Both the position numbers and the translations under genes were made by a program. Below are positions 44,301-51,100 of a stretch of 64,000 bases of DNA, piece by piece. Every line of letters starts with the position of its first letter. The stretch's first letter is position 1. The notes beneath the pieces are model-generated. The model did no database searches. It was given only the letters and a program-made list of their open reading frames with translations, and had not been told where the DNA came from. The DNA is from Branchiostoma floridae (taxonomy: Eukaryota; Chordata; Leptocardii; Amphioxiformes; Branchiostomatidae): NCBI RefSeq assembly GCF_000003815.2, contig NC_049997.1:10885315-10949314 (forward strand), written 5' to 3'.

Positions 44301-46135
44301 CGCCGTCTAGCGACCTCACTTTGAAATGTCATATACCGATCTTTATGTCATACCTGTGACGCGAAAACGTTCGATACGGGTGTTCCGGACCGGGCCGTAC
44401 GTTTCCGTATCGCACAGGTTCGAAAGGCGTATCACACAGGCTCCATTCGAATAAATCGAACTGTTTCGAGCGGGCCGAATTGGCAATTCGAATACCTGAT
44501 TCGGACGTTGGAACATTGCTGTTGCATCACTTATTGTTCGAGGGCACCAAATTTGTTCAACCTCTGGCGCATTTCGCATCAAAACATGGGTTTTCTCAGG
44601 TGGGTCTTGGGCGATACGGAATACACCGTGTTGTATTCTATATGTATGTGTGACTTAGGCTTTGGGTCAATTCAACTTGATAAGGATCAGAGGACTTGTT
44701 GGTAAGCGCTTTACTTTGTGTATGGCTATGGGGTCTTAAAATTGTAACAAAACATACTTTTCTTGCATAATAAGGAGCTCAGGATCCAAAGAAGATCGAC
44801 CCAAAACTCATCAGTCCCTTCTTTGACCAGCTGTGCTGCTGTCTGCCTCTCAGGGTGAGAAAAACACTCAGGTACGCTTGTTCACCTTTATCCGTGGGGC
44901 AACCTATATCCGTTGTTTTAAAGACAGGTTATTGAAGGGTGTCATGTTGACGGACGGTGGTTTCAAACTGGAAGATTTTGAAAATGCTGCAATTCGACAC
45001 CGTCTTCCTCTGTCCTTCTTTCTCAGTGAGCAACAAGATATCTAATCTCAGAATGTTTCTGTTAATAGAATTTTTTCTTCAATGAGTGACTAGTTTTGAC
45101 AGGTAAACACACATACCTCCAAATTTTCGATGGCTATCAGTCCATCATGATCACGGAGTGACCTAGTTCTCGCGAGAGTTGCGAGAACTAGATCGAGACT
45201 TGCGTGGATCCCAGCCATCTTTGCGGTTGGCAGAAGATGCTATTAACTGTTTACATACGTGACTAATGAATGTCTTCAACAACAGGATGTTTCTTCTTTT
45301 ACTTCTAATTCTCACTCATTCCCTCACTCACTCCTTATTTCCCAGGTGTGGCGTGAAACACGGTGAGACGATATCGGACTTCCTGCCAAACATGACCAGC
45401 ACGCCGTACAAGAGGAGACCGGTAAATGTGACAAATTAGCTTTAAAACTGACAAACAAAATATCAAAACAAAAAGATTGACACAAAAAGTTTTGCGCCGC
45501 CCGGGAATCGAACCCGGGTCGCAAGAATGGGAATCTTGCATGATACCACTACACCAGCGGCGCTTGTTGTTTTCTTAAGCAGTTTTTAGGTCAATGTCAT
45601 TTTTATAAATATTATCATATAGGCTTGTACACGGTTTCTAGTACGCATGTGCAGGGGCAGGAATTGTGGGTAATATGTCAAAGGTGAATAAGCCCAGAAA
45701 AGAATGTTTACAAGTTAGGAGCCTTCACCTTTGACATATTACCCACAATTCCTGACACTGCTCATGCATACTCGTAACCGTGAACGTGCTTATTATGTAT
45801 CTTTTAATTGGTTGGTAATAGCCTTTATTGCACATCCATGCCCTATCGGGCTAAGTACAGGCATATAGATACAAAAGGTAATAATACAGTACACATGGTT
45901 TCTAAGACTAATCTAAAACATGGATTCTAAAGACTATTCTAATACATTTATTCGGCTTCTTCTCGTTTCTTATTAATGTTAAATATCATTTTCCCGCCAG
46001 TGGGACCTGGACGCTGATGACGTAGAGATGAAGCGCCTGTCCCGGGACAGCAGGTCGTCTGATCGTTACCATGACAACAGCGTGCCAGTACAGGAGCTGA
46101 AGAACGAGCTTATATATTACCACACTTCAGTTTGA
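28546..46135 (+). CDS. SLC5A8-like: SLC5A8/SLC5A12-like transporter paralogue, 17 exons
   Basis: Exons: 28546-28647, 29531-29776, 36525-36590, 37204-37255, 37934-38001, 38968-39122, 39386-39526, 40326-40455, 40656-40744, 41343-41461, 41846-41913, 42164-42250, 42984-43213, 44183-44283, 44775-44871, 45346-45421, 46001-46135. The frame is closed throughout: 653 residues plus TGA. From exon 3 to exon 14 sizes and phases match the 8597 gene almost one for one. Two introns have no counterpart there: one splits exon 1 after YYACT, the other splits after KTLR near residue 584. Landmarks: [66 protein letters not shown] and [18 protein letters not shown]. The extracellular loop (exon 13) holds sequons NGT and NVT and a duplicated AAEMTTV block. 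The C-terminus HTSV is a class I PDZ ligand. Expected at the plasma membrane; substrate not deducible. Confidence 0.9.
28648..29530 (+). other. Intron 1 of gene 4, absent from the paralogous first exons
   Basis: The 883-bp intron separates YYACT from GGKQRT. The three other SLC5 first exons here (1099, 3284, 8597) run through this point uninterrupted. More than half of the intron is one inverted-repeat element (28989-29472). Confidence 0.75.
28989..29472. repeat. Element with CCCGTAGCCAGG ends
   Basis: The left end CCCGTAGCCAGG is inverted at the right (CCTGGCTACGGG). The body contains a poly-G run and two copies of the AATGCAGGAAATTGCGTTTC AG phrase, also seen at 27283 and 34376. It ends 58 bp before exon 2. 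Confidence 0.7.
29883..31960. repeat. Host repeat interrupted by the 2-kb element
   Basis: The left flank CTCTCCAAGCAGAACTTAGA ... CTAACGTTTTT and the right flank TTTTAGTCGTTTTTATCGGG + CTTTCTAT are the two halves of a repeat seen unbroken near 10830-10880 (TTTTTTACGTTTTTTAGTCA + TTTCTATCGGGCTTTCTAT). The insert therefore landed in its T-run and duplicated 2-3 T. Confidence 0.7.
29928..31920. mobile_element. 2-kb mobile element of unknown class, copy B
   Basis: Near-identical to 4503-6493, same orientation, offset 25,425-25,427 bp. The ends are the hairpin ACCTGCAT-GT-ATGCAGGT and ...CTACGAACTCTTG, and the ~150-bp tandem array is at 29930-30585. The short reading frame from ATG 30847 (CIECGHKRK, then GTATGT) is conserved, as is the minus-strand frame 31291-31052. 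It lies in intron 2 of gene 4, 151 bp after exon 2. Confidence 0.78.
32953..33050 (+). repeat. tRNA-like SINE head with internal 32-bp duplication
   Basis: CACTGGCGCAGTGGTTAAAG resembles box A and CCGGTTCGAATCCGGGG resembles box B. The stretch TACGCATTCTAAACCAATGC + ACCCGGTTCGAA is present twice in tandem, so box B is duplicated. No cloverleaf was confirmed, and a T-run follows (33056 on). Most likely a SINE promoter. Confidence 0.5.
34140..34345. repeat. CGTTAAGCGTTAC minisatellite
   Basis: About seven units of CGTTAAGCGTTAC or CGTTAATCGTTA spaced about 30 bp apart, separated by AATTCA-like spacers. Two further units are at 34922-34970. It is followed by TGCAGGAAATGGCTTTTCAA, the same phrase that follows the CGTAGAGCGTAAT array at 27055-27240, so both arrays belong to one element family. 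Confidence 0.75.
35255..35375. repeat. (AC)n microsatellite
   Basis: Nearly pure (AC)n for over 100 bp; the poly-Thr-His and Cys-Val frames here are artefacts of it. Confidence 0.95.
36321..36398 (+). pseudogene. Copy of the exon 3 acceptor edge of gene 4
   Basis: ACTCATTTCTAAGATAGAAC ... CATCCAGTACCTGGAGAAGA + GGTTCAACAAG repeats 36474-36549: intron tail, acceptor and the first eight codons of exon 3, after which homology stops. It lies 150 bp upstream of the real exon. The copied acceptor is intact but has no usable exon behind it. Confidence 0.85.
36805..36848 (-). pseudogene. tRNA-Gly(CCC) relic with a 26-nt internal deletion
   Basis: 44 bp identical to both ends of the tRNA-Gly at 45493-45563. 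The missing 26 nt run from just after one ATTCCC (anticodon loop) through a second ATTCCC (T arm), so one copy of that direct repeat remains. The acceptor stem is intact, while half the anticodon arm and most of the T arm are gone. Confidence 0.85.
37305..37541. repeat. Foldback element (GCTCCCACCGCACTTGTGTC arms)
   Basis: The left arm GCTCCCACCGCACTTGTGTC + AAGCTTGCGTCACTGCGGGG is inverted at the right as CCCCGCAGTGACGCAAGCTT + GACACAAGTGCGGTGGGAGC. The arms of over 40 bp are nearly perfect. It abuts the next foldback element. Confidence 0.8.
37539..37749. repeat. Foldback element (TTCACCTTTATCC family), copy 2
   Basis: Starts TTCACCTTTATCTGCAGGGT + AACCTATATCCGTTG and ends AACGGACATAGGTTATCCTG + CGGATAAAGATGA; intron 4 of gene 4. 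Confidence 0.75.
38745..38907 (+). pseudogene. Truncated duplicate of exon 6 acceptor side, gene 4
   Basis: Repeats 38909-39063: about 60 bp of intron, acceptor and 91 bp of exon 6 ([14 protein letters not shown]...GFLAVIIQG). Homology stops before the last third of the exon and no donor follows. It lies directly upstream of the real exon. It has one amino-acid change in the WTDTF motif (WIDTF). If its acceptor were used, the reading frame would enter non-coding sequence. Confidence 0.85.
39595..39673 (+). pseudogene. Truncated copy of exon 7 acceptor side, cut by a foldback element
   Basis: CTAGCTGGAATGCTGATCCG ... TGGACGGTGTGGGTGGGGGG repeats the first ~70 bp of exon 7 (39386 on), encoding [18 protein letters not shown]. 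It is interrupted at about 39674 by an element related to 55398-55726. Confidence 0.8.
39674..39913. repeat. Truncated foldback element related to 55398-55726
   Basis: Shares GCTAACAGCCACAGTGGTGACG-like, GCCGCCGTCGTACTGAAG and GGTAACATCCATATC phrases in order with 55486-55680. It ends GAATTATGGGAAGTCTGCAA; the left arm is missing. Confidence 0.75.
39918..40113 (+). pseudogene. Two copies of the exon 7 donor side
   Basis: At 39959-40013, CTACAGCGCTACTGTAGCTG ... CGCAAGGCACAAATGTAAGG repeats the exon 7 end (39488-39532) with its donor. At 40092-40113 a shorter copy occurs. Both sit behind the same phrase, ATAGAAACAGTTGGCAAAAT + ACTG, so the block itself duplicated after the first capture. Confidence 0.8.
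40980..41175. repeat. Foldback element (TTCACCTTTATCC family), copy 3
   Basis: Lacks the outermost left arm segment; otherwise has both GTAACCCATATCCGCTGTTT and the inverse AACGGATATCGGTTTACCC. Confidence 0.7.
42350..42540. repeat. Foldback element (TATACCCC...CACATTAGGCG family)
   Basis: ATACCCCGCTCACATAAGGC is mirrored by GCCTAATGTGAGGGGGGTAT. The inner arms carry TCGGACGACGA and GAGCTCTAAATTACGAGGAG. Nearly the same as 56199-56389. Confidence 0.8.
43112..43178 (+). repeat. Coding minisatellite in exon 13 of gene 4
   Basis: GCAGCGGAAATGACGACAGT + T is repeated once more as GCAGCGGAAATGACGACGGT + T, followed by a partial GCAGCG. This gives tandem AAEMTTV in the glycosylated extracellular loop. 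The unit is 21 bp, so the frame is preserved. Confidence 0.85.
43431..44107. repeat. 680-bp element with TAGCCTCTACCAGG ends, carrying a nested SINE
   Basis: GTCTAGCCTCTACCAGGCTC is mirrored by GCCCTGGTAGAGGCTAG. The interior includes a SINE-like stretch on the minus strand (43740-43985). A shorter relative is 60088-60290. Confidence 0.65.
43740..43985 (-). repeat. tRNA-derived SINE, minus strand
   Basis: On the minus strand: ATTGCGTGGCGCAATCAGCA (box-A-like), then CCTGAGTTCGAATCCGGCTG (box-B-like), then a tail with CCATTGGGAAAGGCACTTTA. Degenerate relatives are at 46790-46905 (minus) and 18135-18262 (plus). Confidence 0.6.
44873..45010. repeat. Half foldback element (TTCACCTTTATCC family), copy 4, at a splice donor
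   Basis: Only the left arm and centre are present (ACGCTTGTTCACCTTTATCC to AATTCGACACCGTC). The element edge coincides with the donor of exon 15: the exon ends CTCAG at 44871 and the intron starts GTACGC, where ACGC is element sequence. Confidence 0.75.
45493..45563 (-). tRNA. tRNA-Gly (anticodon CCC)
   Basis: The minus strand reads GCGCCGCTGGTGTAGTGGTA at the start and TTCGATTCCCGGGCGGCGCA at the end. The 7-bp acceptor stem GCGCCGC/GCGGCGC is perfect, the D arm carries GGTGTAGTGGTATC (box A), the anticodon loop is ATTCCCAT giving CCC, and the T loop is GGGTTCGATTCCC (box B). The discriminator base is A. A TTTTT pol III terminator lies a few bases downstream (plus AAAAA at 45484-45488). The gene is antisense inside intron 16 of gene 4. 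No mutation is seen, so it should be functional. Confidence 0.95.
45624..45790. repeat. Foldback element (CCTTTGACATATTACCC family)
   Basis: The left arm AGGAATTGTGGGTAATATGT + CAAAGGTGA is mirrored by CACCTTTGACATATTACCCA + CAATTCCT. The outer ends pair GTACACGG with CCGTGAAC. Confidence 0.75.
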
Positions 46136-46378
46136 CGTCTGACCTTCACCATGACAACAGCTTGTTGGAGCAGGAGCAGAAGAATGTCAGTGTGACCTCT
46201 AACCTTCACCATGACAACAGCTTGTTGGAACAGGAGCAGAAGAATGTCAGTGTGACCTCTGACCTTGACCATGACAACAACTTGTAGGAATAGGAGCAGG
46301 AGAACGTCAGCGTGACCTCTAACCTTCATCTGAAGAGAAGTTACAGCTTTTTTGCAACAGGAGCAGAAGAACGAGCAT
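46064..46378 (+). repeat. 60-bp minisatellite derived from the last coding exon of gene 4
   Basis: The coding phrase CGTTACCATGACAACAGCGT ... CAGGAGCTGAAGAACGAGCT (46064-46112) is repeated after the stop codon as CTTCACCATGACAACAGCTT + GTTGGAGCAGGAGCAGAAGA. Unit starts are near 46144, 46204 and 46264, and a final partial unit ends at GCAGAAGAACGAGCATATAA. The period of the non-coding units is 60 bp. Confidence 0.85.
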
Positions 46379-46380
46379 AT

Positions 46381-46600
46381 AATGTTAGTTCCACCTTTAT
46401 CCGTAGGGTAACCTATATCCGTTGTATATGAAAATAGGGTATTTGGAGATCGTTAAGTCGTTGGGATGTAGTTTCACATTGCAATATCTTGAAAATGATA
46501 ACATTTGAAACCCACGTCGTTGGCCGGAATTCTCTAAATACCCATTTTTTTTAAAACAACGCATCTAGATTACCCCACAGATTAAGGTGAACTAGCGTTA
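46381..46600. repeat. Foldback element (TTCACCTTTATCC family), copy 5
   Basis: ATGTTAGTTCCACCTTTATC + CGTAGGGTAACCTATATCCG is mirrored by CAGATTAAGGTGAACTAGCG + TTA. It starts right at the end of the minisatellite, in the probable 3' untranslated region of gene 4. Confidence 0.75.
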
Positions 46601-46789
46601 CATGTATATTGCATCTCTTACTGTATTCAAAGGCAGGATTTAACTACTAGTTCCAGCTTTAATTAAAGCCTTATTCAATGTTTAAAAGCTTACCTCTTGG
46701 TGGCAAATCTGCATTTTTTTGTGCACCAGGTCTAAACCCGTATGTGTTTTGTTGGTACACTGTTGACAGAATTAGCCAAGAGGCTCGGT

Positions 46790-46905
46790 GGGCGTCACTT
46801 CACAGTCATTGTGGGTGTATCGTGTAAAATGTCTTTCCCAACGGCACAACGCCTGGGCCTATTGGTTCTGAGCCTAATGCTCTACGCCACAACGACGCCA
46901 ATGTA
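46790..46905 (-). repeat. Degenerate SINE fragment
   Basis: CGTGTAAAATGTCTTTCCCA + ACGGCACAA and the following Cys/Gly-anticodon-like region resemble the inverse of the SINE at 43740-43985. Confidence 0.4.
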
Positions 46906-47103
46906 AGCCTGCTACGATGTGTGTATGTCTGTATGATATGTTAGACCTGTATCTGATGATTGTGTCCGGTTTGTCAGGGTAAAGGTATATATGCACTATA
47001 TGTGTATGACCCAATGTAATGAAAGAGTAACATGAAAACGTAATGCAATACACCGTTTGTAAAGAGGGCATAATTCAGCCCTTGGCTACAATGCCTTTTA
47101 ATG

Positions 47104-47109
47104 AATAAA
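47104..47109 (+). terminator. Candidate polyadenylation signal AATAAA of gene 4
   Basis: AATAAA in TTTTAATGAATAAACCAATT, 969 bp after the TGA of gene 4 and followed by a GT-rich stretch (GTACGCTTTGTAGTAGGCGT). Tentative; no closer signal was seen. Confidence 0.45.
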
Positions 47110-47118
47110 CCAATTGAT

Positions 47119-48060
47119 TGTACGCTTTGTAGTAGGCGTCTTGTTTTAATGCAAGTGGTGGCGCACTCAAATTGACAAACTTATATTAGCTTTAGAAACT
47201 ATCTTAACAATTTCTGGCTTTATTTATCCAAGCGACGTCATTCCGGTTTCTGTCCTCCTCCTTTCTTGTATGCCTTGTAGTAGGTGCCTTTTCTAAGTTA
47301 TCAAACAAAACATGACAGACGTATATAGAAGTAATTTATTGCACGACAATTGTACATGGTACAAAGTATGGCAACAACTATTACATATTGAAGTACAAAA
47401 TTGAGGTATAGGGTAAAGCTAGTTAACATAACAATAAACTAACATTCATAATTCATTTATATAGTATCATAATGAAGTAGGCTAATCATTAGCTTCAGTA
47501 TTCTTTCTAATAGCAAAGTCCTTGATATATTTGCCTATTTTTGCATTATTGGAGTTCTGACATCTAAATAAATGTGCAAATCTTCTATCTTGAGAATTTC
47601 TGGCTTTTTATGTTACCATTATCCTCTTGGTTATGATAATCAGCAACTTTATATATCGATTGCGATTATTGATATCATTCCTTTATGATCATTTTCTTGC
47701 TTTGGTATCATTGATTCTTTTGTATCACTTGTTTGAATTCAGTCAGAATCCGTGGTTTGGTTTTACTTTGCATTTATTGTTTTCTGTTTTATGTTGTTTG
47801 AGTAAAAGTAAATAAAAATATCTGGCTTTATCCAGTCGACGCCATTCCGGTTTCTGTCCTCTTCCTTTCTTGGACGCTTTGTAGTAGGCGTCTATTTTTT
47901 TGCAAGTGGTGGCGCACTCAAGTTGACAATCTTATATTATCTTTGGAAACTATCTTGACAATTTCTGGCTTTATCCAAGCGACGTCAGTGCAGTTTCTGT
48001 CCTCCTTTCTTGTACGGCTTGTAGTAGGTGTCTATGTCGGGTTGGATGTCAAATTCAGGT
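47119..48060 (-). repeat. Degenerate copies of the SLC17 gene terminal coding end
   Basis: The last codons of the SLC17-like gene (plus strand TCCTCCTCCTTTCTTGTACG + GCTTGTAGTAGGAGTCCATG at 48120-48160) reappear as CCTCCTCCTTTCTTGTATGC + CTTGTAGTAGGTGCC (47258-47290), CCTCTTCCTTTCTTGGACGC (47859-47900), TGTCCTCCTTTCTTGTACGG (47998-48030) and TACGCTTTGTAGTAGGCGTC (47121-47142). A longer shared unit also includes GCAAGTGGTGGCGCACTCAA and TTTCTGGCTTTATCCAAGCG + ACGTC (unit about 140 bp). Confidence 0.8.
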
Positions 48061-48104
48061 CCAGAGGATCAGGTCCAGGTCCGGACATGAACCTGGACCT
48101 TAGA

Positions 48105-51100
48105 TCATTGCAGTGTTTGTCCTCCTCCTTTCTTGTACGGCTTGTAGTAGGAGTCCATGTCAGGTTGTATGCTCTCCTGCGAGACCGCCTCCATGACATC
48201 GGCTAGGCTCTCTGCGGGACTGACGAGCCTGTCCGCCGAGGCGGTGTCACGGAGCTGCGGCCGGGGTGGCTCAGGGGCCCGCTCCCACGGCCGGGCCCAG
48301 GGCTGTACGGTGGAGCGCCCGAACATGATGAACAGGACGGCCGCCGCACACAGGAGACAAGCTTCTGTCACGATCACGATCGACCACTGGCTTGTCGTCT
48401 GAATTTCGGAAATAAGAGAAGAAGGAAATCTTGACATAGTACAATCAATGATGTTAACGCTAGTTCACCTTTATCTGCGGGGTAACCTATATCCGTTGCT
48501 TTTAAAAACGGTGTTTAACGATATCAAGACGGTGGTTATAAACTGCGATATCTTGAAAATGTTGCAATTTGAAACCACTGTCTGTGGACTTGATATCCTT
48601 AAATACCCTGTTTTCAAAAGCAACGGATAAAGGTTACCCCGCGGATAAACGTTATGTAGCGTTATATCCTTGGTACAATGCTAAACTTTCTTCCAACACA
48701 AAGGTATATTATACACGGATCAAATTTTCAACGATCGCTGTCGCCTTCTTCAGGATCAATACTTATGACCAATCACTTCATAACGTTCTTGGGTTATCTT
48801 GTTTGTCAACAGACACACACACGTACTGTCTTAAATGATATATAACCTCCATTAGATTTTATGGATGAAAAATTCAGAAGGACTGCTGTAACAGACAACG
48901 TTGGTTATTGGGAGAATCAGAGTTTAGCCACCATAGTGTAACATTTGGTCACACAACTTTTAAAAATTTTTCAAATTTTTTCAAATTTTTCACCTTGTCT
49001 TCCGTGAACCAGCCCACAAATATAATATGATGCCGAACGCGCCCACGGCTGTTCCAAAGGCTGCCGACGCCCCCCGGATAATAGTGCCATATTGGGGGGC
49101 TATCTCCATCAGGTTAAACCCTGGAAAGCAAAAACCGCAATGTTCAACACGCTCATAGCATCTCACGTCAAAATTAACACATAAATAAACACCAACCCAG
49201 CATGAAATAGATTAAACATTCATGGTTGAGGCTGTCTCGGCATCATTTCCGACAAGAACGCAGCAAAACGCTCATAACAATATATGGCAAAATTAAAACA
49301 CCGTAAATTGTGACATCCCTTCCCGTCATACACCACTTCCTTGGGAAACAAAATGGCGGCGCCCAAAGAACGAAACCAAAGCTTATACAGGTTTTGCTAT
49401 CACAGACCTGATTGACTTATTGATTGATTGATTGATTTTCAAGAGCAACGCCACCTACCAGCTGCTATTGAAAATGCAGTCATCCCGAGTCCTACAGCGA
49501 GAAACATCGTCATCCAGATATACTGCGGTTTCATGGCGACCACCATCAGTCCAGTGCCAAAACCGAAGAAACCTGCCGAAGAAAAGGAAACATAATTTCG
49601 TCATATTTTTTTATCTTAATTCGTGTATGTTTTTTTATATGTATAGTGCTGGCGCTGATATAAGTTTGTCAAATTGAGCGCACATTTCCACAAAGGGGCC
49701 AGTCCGGGCAGTTTTGGGTTGCGAAAAGGACGATATAAAAGACAACAAAAACGCAAAACGGACCAGAAATAATTCAACAGCATTCCCAGTGCAAATTTCT
49801 TGGCATAGATTTATATTTTTCGTTTCCGCAAACAGCCCGACCGGGCCCCGGGTAGGAAACTTCATGATGTAACCTATGCTTGTAATGTCCTTTCAACTAG
49901 AATTAAAAAAAGAGGACGTCTAGTCTCACCAATGGAGTTGAATATTTTCCTGGGCGGGTCCGTGAGGTTGAGGATGGGGATGATGACCAGGGTGATGGTG
50001 AAGATCAGCGCCACTACAACTCCCAATCCTACCCCTCACCCACCACCACCCCCTCCCCTATTGTTCCGTTAGAGAAAGTGTCTTGCTCACCAATGGTGTT
50101 GAATATTTTCCTGGGCGGGTCCGTGAGGTTGAGACCGTCTCAGACTGGAGATGATGACCAGGGCTATGGTGAAGATCAGCGCCACTACAATCCCCAATCC
50201 TACCCCTCACCCACCACCGCCAATCACCACCCCCTCCCCTATTGTTCCGTTACCCCCTTCCCCTAAAAGAACGTCTCGCTCACCAATGGTGTTGAATATT
50301 TTCCTGGGCGGGTCCGTGAGTTTGAGACCGGGGATGATGACCAGGGTGATGGGGAGGATCAGCGCCACGAGCAGCGGGGAGGCCATGGACAGCAGCCCGA
50401 TCTGCGGGGGTCAAGTAGAAACGCAATGATTTTGCATCACACTTCCGCACCGTATACCAAATCAAATATCGATAACAGCTAGACTTTGGATAAACACTCC
50501 ATTGTTGATGCCATCTGGTAAAGAAGGCTAACATGGTTTGGACATGTAATGAGAAGACCACCTAGTACATTGGTCCATAAAGTCTTTAATCAGGAATATC
50601 GAACTCAAGACCACGTGGTAGACGTCCTAAGCGTTACAATGATCAGATCACTTAAGACAGTAGACTGAGTCTTAAGACAGTCTTAAGACGCTGTACTTCT
50701 ATTGCATCAATTAAGAGTTCACCATAACATCACCTCTATGATGGCCCGTTTGCCGACTTGTGAGAAGATGGTGGGGGCGTACAGCAGGGCCAGGTGCTGT
50801 CCACACTTGAGGACAGCCTCGCACAGCATCACGGACAGCACGGCAGGTGACGTCATCATAGCTCTCCATGGGATCGGCGTGTTGCTCTGTGTAAGGGGTG
50901 GGGTGGAGTTGAAAATGTGTAACGCCAGTTCACCTTTATCCGCAACTGTAACCTATATCCGTTCTTTTTAAGAATAAGGTATTTAGGGATATCAAGTCGA
51001 CGGACGGTGGTTTCAAACTGCAATGATTTCATAATAGTACAATTCGAAACCATAGTCCGTCGACTTCATATCCGTTGATACCGTTTTAATCAACACAACG

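Noticed and set aside
49930..50018. A possible extra SLC17 exon (VVALIFTITLVIIPILNLTD...)
   Set aside because: Frame and donor are open but no convincing polypyrimidine tract or acceptor precedes it, and inclusion would duplicate a helix; treated as a truncated copy.
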